Shown here: piece by piece, positions 8,754 through 17,747 of the stretch
Numbering within the stretch: position 1 is the first letter of the stretch
Layout of the letters: each line of letters starts with the position of its first letter
Translations under genes and position numbers: made by a program
Notes under the pieces: generated by a model
Databases searched by the model: none
Told to the model about the DNA's origin: nothing
Seen by the model: only the letters and a program-made list of their open reading frames with translations
NCBI GenBank assembly: GCA_002937855.1
Contig: PTKS01000010.1
Coordinates: 1-64,000, forward strand
DNA: 64,000 nucleotides
Direction of reading: 5' to 3'
From: Alphaproteobacteria bacterium MarineAlpha5_Bin12
Lineage (GTDB): Bacteria; Pseudomonadota; Alphaproteobacteria; HIMB59; GCA-002718135

Positions 8754-9827
8754 TTAGCCAAATCTTTTTCCTCCAGTAACAACTCTTGAAACTCCGGTAG
8801 TTGAAGGAAAAGAAATTGGAAGTTTTTTCATTGATCTAATTGCTAAATATGCAAAAGCACTTGCTTCAGCCAAATCTCCGTCTATCCCTATTTCTTCAGA
8901 AAGAAGAATTTTTTTACTATTAAAAATTTCTTTTAATTTTTGTATTAAATCTAGATTTTTTCTCCCACCACCTAATAAAATTATATTATCAATTTTATTT
9001 AATGAATTTTTAATGGAAATAAATATAGTTTGTGCAATAAAACTATTTATCGTTGATAATCCATCATTTAGATTTAATTTAAATAATCCATCTACTTTAA
9101 TATCTAAACGGTCCAAAGATTTAGGATGTTTTTTTTTAAAATATGGATTGTTTAATAAATTTTTTACAATTTTTATATTTGTTTTACCTTTAAGTGCAAA
9201 CTTTCCATTATAATCAAATTTTTTATTTTCTTTATATTGAATAAAATCATTAGAAAAAGAACAACAGGGACCACAATCAAATGATCGCATTATATTTTTT
9301 TCAAAAATTGTTACATTAGATATTCCTCCAAGATTTACAAAAACAGCATTTGATATTTTGTATTTTTTTTTTAAAAGTTTATGAAAAATAGGTGTTAAAG
9401 GAGCTCCATTACCTCCATTTAGTACATCGTTAGATCTAAAATCATAAAATGTTTTTATTTTTAAAGTCTCATATAATTTTTTTGCACTACCTATTTGCCA
9501 TGTAATTTTTTTTTTAGGTTTATGTGTTATTGTTTGTCCATGGAATCCTATTAAATCAATTTTGTATTTATTTTTGTTCAAAAAATATTTGATTTTTTTA
9601 ATTATGAAATTTGTATATTCATTTTCAATTTTAATTATATTTTTGTTATTTACTGAAGAACCTAGAATAGAATATATAGATTTTTGAATATTTGTTGGAA
9701 AAGGGTAAGAAGATCCATCTAAAAAAATAACCTGATTTTTCCCATCAGACTTAATAATTGATAAATCCACACCATCTAAAGAGGTGCCTGTCATTATTCC
9801 TAAAGATAAATAATTTTTAGTAGACAT
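8754..9827 (-). CDS. anmK: Anhydro-N-acetylmuramic acid kinase
   Basis: A 357-residue sugar kinase that hydrolyses the 1,6-anhydro ring of anhydroMurNAc and phosphorylates it during cell-wall recycling. The N-terminal GIMTGTSLDGVD, GFHGQTITH, the central NLGGISNVT and IDCGPC-like FDCGPC, and the C-terminal LLGGGRKN are all family motifs. An in-frame TTG lies two codons upstream (9833), but the ATG at 9827 is preferred. In alphaproteobacteria anmK is commonly divergent from tyrS, exactly as here with a 39-nt gap that must hold both promoters. Confidence 0.95.
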   Translation of the reverse strand: MSTKNYLSLGIMTGTSLDGVDLSIIKSDGKNQVIFLDGSSYPFPTNIQKSIYSILGSSVNNKNIIKIENEYTNFIIKKIKYFLNKNKYKIDLIGFHGQTITHKPKKKITWQIGSAKKLYETLKIKTFYDFRSNDVLNGGNGAPLTPIFHKLLKKKYKISNAVFVNLGGISNVTIFEKNIMRSFDCGPCCSFSNDFIQYKENKKFDYNGKFALKGKTNIKIVKNLLNNPYFKKKHPKSLDRLDIKVDGLFKLNLNDGLSTINSFIAQTIFISIKNSLNKIDNIILLGGGRKNLDLIQKLKEIFNSKKILLSEEIGIDGDLAEASAFAYLAIRSMKKLPISFPSTTGVSRVVTGGKRFG

Positions 9828-9866
9828 AATCAATATTAATCAAATATAGTTGTCATTTGAAGTAAA

Positions 9867-11120
9867 ATGTCAAATTACAAATCAGAATTTATAAAAGAAA
9901 TCAATTCTAGAGGCTTTATAAATCAAGCCACAGACCTTGCAGCTATAGACAAAAAATTACTTAAATCAAAAATCACAGCATATATAGGTTTTGATGCAAC
10001 ATCTGATAGCCTGCATGTTGGAAGTTTAATTCCTTTAATGCTTTTAAAATGGTTTCAAAACTATGGTAATAAACCTATTGCCCTTATGGGTGGAGGTACA
10101 ACTATGGTTGGAGATCCTTCTGGAAAAGATACTACTCGAAGTATGCTAGAAATCAAAGATATAAAAAATAATATTAAATCACTTAAAAAGATATTTAATA
10201 AATTTATTGATTTTAAGAAAGATAAAGCCCTTATGTTAGATAACTACGAATGGTTAAGCAAAAAAAATTATATAGATTTCATAAGATCAATAGGATCGCA
10301 TTTAACAATAAATAGAATGCTAACTTTTGACTCAGTCAAATTACGTTTATCAAGAGAACAACCATTAAGCTTTTTAGAGTTTAACTATATGATTTTACAA
10401 GCATATGATTTTTTATATTTAAATAAAAATTATAATTGCGAAATTCAAATGGGAGGTTCGGATCAATGGGGAAATATAATAAACGGAATTGAATTGACAA
10501 GAAGAATAAATAATAAAACTGTATATGGTATTACATCTCCATTAATTACGACTTCTTCAGGAAAAAAAATGGGAAAATCTGAACAAGGTGCAATCTGGTT
10601 AAATAAAGAAAGATTAAGTAGCTATGATTTTTATCAATATTGGAGAAATGTTGAGGATAATGATGTTATAAAATTTTTAAAACTTTTTACTTTTTTAGAT
10701 TTAAAAGAAATAGATAAATTATCAAAATTAAAAGGATCGGATCTAAATGAAGCAAAAAAAATATTAGCTTATGAAGTTACAAAAATTTGTAGAAATAAAG
10801 AAGAAGCTGATAATGTTTTGGAAACTTCTAGTAATGTTTTTGAAAAAAAAAATATTGATGATAGACTTATTACATATAAAATAAAAAATAATGAAATTAT
10901 AAATAAACAAATTAAAATAATAGATATATTAATTCAATTACAATTTATAAAAACAAGAAGTGAAGCAAAAAGACTAATTAAAGGTGGCGCGATAAAAATC
11001 GATAAACATAAAGTCAATGACATTACTGCTAATGTAAAAAAAGATATGTTTAAGAATAATAATACTATAAAGATATCTTGTGGCAAAAAAAAATATGCTA
11101 ATATAAAATTAATTGATTAA
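9867..11120 (+). CDS. tyrS: Tyrosyl-tRNA synthetase
   Basis: A 417-residue class I aminoacyl-tRNA synthetase. The HIGH-equivalent is HVGS at 50-53 and the KMSKS loop is KMGKS at 233-237. Tyrosine-binding motifs include AYIGFDATSDSLH, MILQAYDFLYL and QMGGSDQWGN. The C-terminal 60 residues form an S4-type RNA-binding domain with TRSEAKRLIKGGAIKI. Length and domain order are normal for the bacterial TyrRS of the KMGKS subgroup. It is convergent with the AsmA-like gene, 12 nt away, with no evident terminator. Confidence 0.97.
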   Translation: MSNYKSEFIKEINSRGFINQATDLAAIDKKLLKSKITAYIGFDATSDSLHVGSLIPLMLLKWFQNYGNKPIALMGGGTTMVGDPSGKDTTRSMLEIKDIKNNIKSLKKIFNKFIDFKKDKALMLDNYEWLSKKNYIDFIRSIGSHLTINRMLTFDSVKLRLSREQPLSFLEFNYMILQAYDFLYLNKNYNCEIQMGGSDQWGNIINGIELTRRINNKTVYGITSPLITTSSGKKMGKSEQGAIWLNKERLSSYDFYQYWRNVEDNDVIKFLKLFTFLDLKEIDKLSKLKGSDLNEAKKILAYEVTKICRNKEEADNVLETSSNVFEKKNIDDRLITYKIKNNEIINKQIKIIDILIQLQFIKTRSEAKRLIKGGAIKIDKHKVNDITANVKKDMFKNNNTIKISCGKKKYANIKLID

Positions 11121-11132
11121 TTGGATATGTAA

Positions 11133-14090
11133 CTAATCTGTTGGGTTTTGAAAAATTTTCCAAAAATCTTTAAAAAGTCCCGGGGTCAAGACTGAAAGAG
11201 GGTTAACAAAATATTTTGGGTCTTTTACTGTCCCTTTAACAGAATAATTGGCTGCAAAAACTCCACCTCCTTCAATTCCCGTAACAATTGTTCCAATAAT
11301 TGGAATATTACCAATCCAACTGTCTATAGCATAAGTAGGTGCAACCAACCCCTCTATATTAACTGAATCATTTTCTTTATTTATAAATCCTTTAGCAGTT
11401 AAAGCCATTAATCCACCATAAACTTTTCCATTATCAATATTATATACTTTTTTGTTTCTATTGACTTGCATTTCAGCATATTCAAAATCTTCAGTATCTC
11501 CATCAAGTTGTTTTTTTATATCAAATATTCTTATAAACTTAATAAAAGTAGATAATTTGGATTTTTTCTTAATTGCAAAATCAGTTAAAGATAGTTTTCC
11601 ATCAAAATAATCATCAGTTTCAAGGCTATTATAAATTGCTTCAAATCTTAATCTTCCCCCATTAATTGATTTAGAAATATTTTTAATTTTTAATGCTTTT
11701 CCAGCATTTGATGATTGAATTTTTAGTAATCTACTATTATCAAAACTATCAATATTTATTGTTAGATCTTCTCCGGTATCAAATAAGCCTTTGAAAAATA
11801 AATTTTGCCAAACATTTCTAAATTTTCCTTTTGCTTCGACGGGGCTAAATATTGTGTTATTAATATATTTTAATACTTTTACATTCATATTTAGATTAAT
11901 TGTAATATCTTTAAAAGTTGATTTAGCCTCACTTATTTTAAAAAAAGAGAGGTCCACTGATTTACCCTTTATAAAAAGATTATATATTGGGTTTTTATTT
12001 TCAAAATTTTGTTTATTCAATTCAAATCCAAAATTGTTTTCTAAAAATTTAAATGTATCAAATTTAGCAAATATTAAGTTCTTATTTTTTATTTTTATTT
12101 CTCCTAAAATATCTGTATTTTCTCCTATAACCTTAATATTATTAATTAAAAAATTATTTTGAGAAGTATTAATAAAATCAAAGTTTAATTCTAGTGGCCT
12201 ATTAATTTCTTTTTTATATTTTAACTTATCTATTGCAAGATAAGAATTACTCAAATCAATTTTGAAACTTTTATTATTAGAAATATTGTCTTGTTTGTAA
12301 AAAATTTCAGATTCTCCTTCATATTCAAAAAAATCATTAAAGGATTCTAAACTATTAGTATTTAATTTAGCTTGTTTAAAATAAATAAAATAATTTTTAA
12401 AAAATTTATCATTTGAATTAAATTTAAGAAGATCTTCATTAAATCTTATATTAGTAATACCTTCAAAAATTAAAGAATCAAAACTATCTATAGGGCCAAT
12501 TTTTAAATCATTAAAAATATTTTTATTATAATTTTTAAAAATAAAATTATCAAAACTTTTATTTATGTTAATAATAAGTTTATTGTCACTCGAACTCCAA
12601 ATTAAATTATTGCTTTTATTTCCAAAGAACAACACATTTAATGAGGTAAAAAGATTGTTCCTAAGATTATATTTAGTATTAATAACATTATTATTTTTAT
12701 CAGTAATTTTAATTATAATTTCCTGATCATTCTTATTAAAATCTAATTCATATGAAAAAATATTATTATTTATAAATTCTTCATTTACCCAATCAGGAAT
12801 GATTGATGATTCTATTTTGACATTTTTTAAAAAATTATTAATATTTAAATTAGAAGCACTGGAACTTAGCTTCGATATTTCATTATCATGAATTACTCCC
12901 TGTGCAGTAAAGTTTTTTGAAATAGTCTCAATAAAAAAATTTGTTTTTTTAAAATTATCTTCAGTTTCTAGATTAATATTTAATTGATCTAATTCTGACA
13001 ATTTAATAGAATTAAGTAAATTAACATCTTTTAAAAAATCCTCTAAAATTATGTTTGAAATATTAAGCTTTAGTTGATTAACAAGGCCATTTTCAATTAT
13101 ACCATAAGCATTAAAATCATTATTAAAATTATCTAATTGAAAATTTATTGAGTCAAAATCTTTTTCAATTTTAAATAAAGCATTAAATTTTCCAAATTGC
13201 GAAATATCAATTAAATTGAAAATACCATTTTTAGGCAAAAATTGCTTTATTGAAAAATCTTTTAAATTTATAATAGAATTATGAAAATTTTCTATAATAT
13301 TTGAATTTCCTTTTAGATATACACTTTTATCAATAGAACTAAGATCATAAAAAAATTCAATTTTGTTAAAATCAATATTTGTTTTTATATTGATCTTACC
13401 GTTAAAGGAATTTTCAAAAATTATATTTAGGTCTGGATTGTCTATAATTTTATTAACAAAATTTGTTGAATATGAGTCTAAATTTAATTCTATATCTATT
13501 AAATCTTTTTCATTTTGATTGCTTATTTTAAATTCATTTTGGCTTTTATTATTAATCATAATACCAAATGACTCAATCGAATTTAATTTTTTATCGTAAT
13601 TAAATAAATTAAAATTTATTGAATGATTTTCTAAAATTTTATGAAAATTTAATTTAGAATTAAAAATGTTAATTTTTTCATAATCTCTTATATTAATTTT
13701 CAAATTAAACATTAAATCATTTAAATTAAGATTATCATTGGAAACATCATCTATATTTTGATTTAATAAATTTATCTCTAACTGATCAATTGTTAATTTG
13801 GATATTTTGTTATTAAATAAATTTTTAAATTCTTTTTGAACATTTATTTCTTTTATAAATCCATTTTCTGTATTATTGGTTTCCTTTAAAACTGCATTTC
13901 TTGCGGTTAACTCTATTGTTCTCTTTGTAAAATCAGTCTTTAATTCTAAAACAGTATTTTCATTGTCTAAAATATTTAATTGATTTCTTATTCTATCTTC
14001 TATTAATGGTAATGATAAATTTATTAAACTGTCACGAAAAATTATTATTAAAACAATAGTTATTATTATAAATAAATATCTTTTTTTCAT
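11133..14090 (-). CDS. AsmA-like / DUF3971 (YhdP-type) membrane-anchored protein
   Basis: A 985-residue protein with one N-terminal transmembrane anchor (about 4-22) and a very long Asn/Ile/Lys/Phe-rich periplasmic part of predicted beta strands. The last 150 residues match the conserved end of YhdP/AsmA-like proteins: YGGLMALTAKGFINKENDS, LVAPTYAIDSWIGNIPIIG, EGGGVFAANYSVKGTVKDP and NPLSVLTPGLFKDFW. These proteins bridge the inner and outer membranes and are thought to carry phospholipid. Its ATG overlaps the prfB stop (TAATG), so it is translationally coupled to prfB in an mrcA-prfB-asmA unit. Confidence 0.8.
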   Translation of the reverse strand: MKKRYLFIIITIVLIIIFRDSLINLSLPLIEDRIRNQLNILDNENTVLELKTDFTKRTIELTARNAVLKETNNTENGFIKEINVQKEFKNLFNNKISKLTIDQLEINLLNQNIDDVSNDNLNLNDLMFNLKINIRDYEKINIFNSKLNFHKILENHSINFNLFNYDKKLNSIESFGIMINNKSQNEFKISNQNEKDLIDIELNLDSYSTNFVNKIIDNPDLNIIFENSFNGKINIKTNIDFNKIEFFYDLSSIDKSVYLKGNSNIIENFHNSIINLKDFSIKQFLPKNGIFNLIDISQFGKFNALFKIEKDFDSINFQLDNFNNDFNAYGIIENGLVNQLKLNISNIILEDFLKDVNLLNSIKLSELDQLNINLETEDNFKKTNFFIETISKNFTAQGVIHDNEISKLSSSASNLNINNFLKNVKIESSIIPDWVNEEFINNNIFSYELDFNKNDQEIIIKITDKNNNVINTKYNLRNNLFTSLNVLFFGNKSNNLIWSSSDNKLIININKSFDNFIFKNYNKNIFNDLKIGPIDSFDSLIFEGITNIRFNEDLLKFNSNDKFFKNYFIYFKQAKLNTNSLESFNDFFEYEGESEIFYKQDNISNNKSFKIDLSNSYLAIDKLKYKKEINRPLELNFDFINTSQNNFLINNIKVIGENTDILGEIKIKNKNLIFAKFDTFKFLENNFGFELNKQNFENKNPIYNLFIKGKSVDLSFFKISEAKSTFKDITINLNMNVKVLKYINNTIFSPVEAKGKFRNVWQNLFFKGLFDTGEDLTINIDSFDNSRLLKIQSSNAGKALKIKNISKSINGGRLRFEAIYNSLETDDYFDGKLSLTDFAIKKKSKLSTFIKFIRIFDIKKQLDGDTEDFEYAEMQVNRNKKVYNIDNGKVYGGLMALTAKGFINKENDSVNIEGLVAPTYAIDSWIGNIPIIGTIVTGIEGGGVFAANYSVKGTVKDPKYFVNPLSVLTPGLFKDFWKIFQNPTD

Positions 14091-15197
14091 TATTTGGAAT
14101 CAGAATTAAAGTAAATTAATGATTTTTCTAAGAAAGATAAAATATTGCCTTCTAACACGCTATTAGCATTACTTGTTTCATGGTTTGTTCTTAAATCTTT
14201 AACCATTTGATATGGATGCAAAACATAAGACCTAATTTGACTGCCCCAGCCAATTTCTTTTTTATTATTAAATTCGCTCTTTTTTTCTTCTTCTCTTTTT
14301 CTTTTCTCAATTTCATATAATCTTGATTTTAACATAGACATAGCAGTAGCCTTGTTTTTATGTTGTGATCGACCATTTTGACATTGGACAACTATTTTTG
14401 TAGGTAGGTGGGTTATCCTTACTGCACTGTCTGTTTTATTTACATGCTGACCCCCAGCTCCTGATGATCTGTATGTATCTATCCTTAAGTCTGACTCATT
14501 GATATCAATATTTATTTTATCATCTACTTCAGGATACACCCAAACACTTGCAAAACTAGTATGTCTTCTGCTATTAGAATCAAAAGGAGAAATTCTTACT
14601 AAACGATGAATACCACTTTCAAATTTTAGCCACCCAAAAGCATAATTACCAATAATTTTAATAGTACAGGATTTAATACCTGCCTCCTCACCATAATTTT
14701 CTTGTATTTTTGATATTTTAAAATTTTGTGCCTCTGCCCATCGATAATACATTCTAGTAAGCATTTCTGCCCAATCTTGACTTTCAGTACCTCCGGCACC
14801 AGCGTGAATTTCTAAATAACAACTATTTTCATCAACCTCATCAGCTAATAAGTTTTCTATTTGAATTTTTTTACTTTTATTTTTTAATTTTTTAGAAAGA
14901 CCATAAATTTCTTCTAGCATTTTTTTATCTAGTTCTTTAGAAGCTAATAAGTATAATTCTTTTAAATCTTCAAACTCTTTATTTATTAAATCAATAGATT
15001 CTATTTTTTTTTCAAGTATCGATATCTTTTTTAGAATTTCTTTAGCTTTTTGAGGATTATTCCATAAGCTTTCATCTTCTGATTCTTCTTTTAATTTTTT
15101 TAAATTACTTTTAATTTTATCGAGGTCAAAGACTCCTCCTTAGCAATTCTATGTGATGCTTTGCTTCGTTTATATTATTTTCAATTTCTTCATTCAT
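14090..15197 (-). CDS. prfB: Peptide chain release factor 2, with programmed +1 frameshift
   Basis: RF2 in two frames. A 23-codon first segment starts at the ATG at 15197 and ends at TGA (15128-15126). Shifting +1 after CTT continues from 15127 to the stop at 14090, giving about 368 residues, the normal RF2 length. The GGQ motif is at about 248-250 (SSGAGGQHVN) and the SPF stop-codon anticodon at about 203-205. RF2 terminates at UGA and UAA, and this frameshift autoregulates it. It lies 3 nt after mrcA and overlaps the AsmA-like start. An annotation that begins at the internal ATG at 14920 would miss 92 residues. Confidence 0.96.
15125..15140 (-). promoter_or_regulatory. prfB recoding site (SD-like AGGAGG, CTT-TGA-C)
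   Basis: On the minus strand AGGAGG-AGT-CTT-TGA-C is read in the first prfB frame. The internal Shine-Dalgarno-like AGGAGG is three bases before the slippery CTT, the same spacing as in Escherichia coli (AGGGGG-TAT-CTT-TGA-C). The TGA in the A site is decoded by RF2 itself, so scarcity of RF2 promotes slippage. This is seen directly in the sequence; the mechanism is established for the family. Confidence 0.95.
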
Positions 15198-15200
15198 AAT

Positions 15201-17561
15201 TTAATTTAATAAAAGTTCACCAGTACCTGAATATGAATTATCATCAATAATAATATTTGAATTATCATCTAAAATAAACTGCTGAAAAGGCTCATATCCT
15301 TCCCTAAAAACTTCAATTATTCCATCCTTTTCTTTAGTTGGATTTCCTGTTTTGGGATTAATTTTAACTAAACTGACCCCTGGAGGTATCCTAAAAGGTG
15401 TTTTTGGCTTTTTCTCTAAAATTTCACCCATATATTTTTTAAATATTGGAACAGCTACTGAAGACCCTGTTTCTCCATTTCCAAGAGATTTTGGGCTATC
15501 AAACCCAACATATACGCCTACAGCTATAGTTGGTGAAAAACCTATAAACCAAGCATCTTTACTTTCATTTGTTGTACCTGTTTTACCAGCTAATGGTCTA
15601 TTTAAAGAATTAATCTTTCTTCCGGTTCCTCTTGATACAACACCTTGCAACATTGAAACCATTTGATAAGCAATGATAGGATCGACTACATTTTCTTTAT
15701 TGTCAATGATTTTAGGTAATACTGGCTCTTCATAATTTAAAGTATTACAATTGTCACATAATCTAGTATCGTGTTTATAAATTATCTTACCTTTTTTATC
15801 TTGAATGGTATCAATAAAACTTGGAACTATTTTTTTCCCATTATTAACAATCATAGCGTATCCATTTGTCAAATCTAATAAATTTACCTCACCAGCACCT
15901 AAAGACATCGATAAATTTTCATCAATATTTTTATTTATATTAAATCTCGAAGTTAAATTTATAATTTTATCCATTCCGATTTTCTGAGCTAATCTAACTG
16001 TCATTAAATTCCTTGATTTTTCAATTCCCAAGCGCATTGTGCTTAAACCATAAAATTCTTTAGTATAATTTGAAGGTTTCCATTTTGGAAGACCTGGGCC
16101 TTGATCCACAACATAAGGCGCATCTAAAATAACTGTTGAAGGTGAAAATCCATTTTCTAAAGCAGCAATGTATACAAAAGGTTTAAAAGCTGAACCTGGC
16201 TGTCTTTCTGCTTGAGTAGCTCTATTAAATTCGCTTATTGAAAAATCATATCCGCCCACGAGTGAGAGTATTTTTCCTGTAAAAGGATCCAATGTTACTA
16301 AAGCACCATTAACTTGGGGAATTTGTTTTATTTCATATAAATCATTTTTTTTATTATTTTCTAGAAATAAAATATCACCAACTTTAATTTTTTTTGATTT
16401 TTTATTTCTAATCCAAGAGTTTGACTCATCATTGAATATTTTTATTTTTAGCTTTTCTCTTAGAGTTAAACTTAAATGGTCTTTTTCTAATTCTGTTACT
16501 ACACCAATTTTCCAATTATCAGGATATGGAATTTTAGTTTCAAAATTATAAATTTCTTCTATATTTTGTGCTATATTCTTAATTGGCCCTCTCCAGCCAT
16601 GTCTTTTATCATATTCTTCTAGTCCCCATTTTAAAGCTTTATAAGCTTTATCTTGATAAAAAGTATCTACCGTAGACCTAACACTTAAGCCATTTTCATA
16701 CAATTTTTCATATCCATATTTTAAATACAAAAATTTTCTAACTTCCTCAGTAAAATCCTTTGCAATATAAAATTCTTTTGGATTTCTTTTGATAGTAACC
16801 AAATCACTATTTTTTGATAATTTTAGTTCATCTCTGTTAATATAGTTATTTTGATACATTTCTTTCAAAACCCAATTTCTTCTAGTTATAGATTGTTTCT
16901 TTTTTTTTATTGGATGATAATTATTTGGTGCTTTTGGAAGAGCTGCAAGAAAAGCAGATTCTGGTAAAGTAAGTTCTTCAAGTGCTTTATTAAAATAGTT
17001 CAAACTTGCAGAGGCTACTCCGTATGATCCATAACCTAGATAAATTTGATTAAGATATAATTCTAATATTTCATCTTTAGTTAAATACCTTTCAATCCTA
17101 AATGATAATATTGCTTCTTTAATTTTTCTTTCATAACTAACCTCATTTGTTAGAAGAAAGTTTTTTGCGACTTGTTGTGTTATAGTTGATGCTCCAACTA
17201 GTCTTTTATTGCTATTGATGTTTCTAATATTAATAAAAATTGCTTTAATAATACTAAAAATATCAATACCCTGGTGATTGTAAAAATTTTTATCCTCTGC
17301 AGAAATAAATGCAAAAACCAATTTTTTTGGTATTTGATTTATTGGAACAAATAGCCTTTCTTCAACAGAAAATTCATCTAGCAACTTCCCATCAGAAGAA
17401 AAAACCCTTGTTGTAACTGGTGGGTCATATTCTTTTAAAGCGGAATAATCTGGAATTGAAGAGGAATATTTCCAAAATACTGCAATTATTGCTATGCTAG
17501 ATAACAATAACAACATAAAACCTATAATTATAGCAAAATTTATATATTTTCTAATTTTCAT
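15201..17561 (-). CDS. mrcA: Penicillin-binding protein 1A (bifunctional)
   Basis: A 786-residue class A PBP that polymerises and cross-links peptidoglycan in the periplasm. There is an N-terminal signal-anchor (about 8-30). The GT51 transglycosylase has SAEDKNFYNHQGID at 87-100 and ASTITQQVAKN at 124-134. An OB-like insert precedes the transpeptidase, which has SAFK (Ser457, Lys460), SRN at 516-518 and KTGTT at 660-664. The gene order mrcA-prfB next to a divergent rne is widespread in alphaproteobacteria. The amidase gene often found between them is absent here. Confidence 0.96.
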   Translation of the reverse strand: MKIRKYINFAIIIGFMLLLLSSIAIIAVFWKYSSSIPDYSALKEYDPPVTTRVFSSDGKLLDEFSVEERLFVPINQIPKKLVFAFISAEDKNFYNHQGIDIFSIIKAIFINIRNINSNKRLVGASTITQQVAKNFLLTNEVSYERKIKEAILSFRIERYLTKDEILELYLNQIYLGYGSYGVASASLNYFNKALEELTLPESAFLAALPKAPNNYHPIKKKKQSITRRNWVLKEMYQNNYINRDELKLSKNSDLVTIKRNPKEFYIAKDFTEEVRKFLYLKYGYEKLYENGLSVRSTVDTFYQDKAYKALKWGLEEYDKRHGWRGPIKNIAQNIEEIYNFETKIPYPDNWKIGVVTELEKDHLSLTLREKLKIKIFNDESNSWIRNKKSKKIKVGDILFLENNKKNDLYEIKQIPQVNGALVTLDPFTGKILSLVGGYDFSISEFNRATQAERQPGSAFKPFVYIAALENGFSPSTVILDAPYVVDQGPGLPKWKPSNYTKEFYGLSTMRLGIEKSRNLMTVRLAQKIGMDKIINLTSRFNINKNIDENLSMSLGAGEVNLLDLTNGYAMIVNNGKKIVPSFIDTIQDKKGKIIYKHDTRLCDNCNTLNYEEPVLPKIIDNKENVVDPIIAYQMVSMLQGVVSRGTGRKINSLNRPLAGKTGTTNESKDAWFIGFSPTIAVGVYVGFDSPKSLGNGETGSSVAVPIFKKYMGEILEKKPKTPFRIPPGVSLVKINPKTGNPTKEKDGIIEVFREGYEPFQQFILDDNSNIIIDDNSYSGTGELLLN

Positions 17562-17747
17562 TAAATGCTTTCATTTCCAGTATTATCATATGTTGTGAAA
17601 CTGTTCAAAATATGACAATAGTAATTAATAAATAAATCAAAATTTAATAATAATGAAAAAACCACACAAAATTTCAATTAAACAGAGTTTAAAATTATTA
17701 GAAACACAATTAATCATAAATAATTACTTATTTGGAGTATATAGAAA
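17562..17747. other. Divergent intergenic region mrcA / rne
   Basis: A 186-nt AT-rich gap, the longest in the window. It must hold promoters for mrcA (leftward) and rne (rightward). GGAG sits 11 nt before the rne ATG. In other bacteria the rne leader is the site of RNase E autoregulation, but no clear hairpin is visible here. The 69-codon ORF starting at 17653 runs into rne in another frame and has no family resemblance. Confidence 0.4.

Noticed and set aside
11791..12162. A 123-codon ORF antisense to the AsmA-like gene
   Set aside because: Phe/Ile/Leu-rich translation is the expected complement of Lys/Asn-rich coding sequence.
14090..15197. prfB as a broken gene with a premature stop
   Set aside because: The TGA is the programmed frameshift site, with the correct SD-like element and slippery codon.
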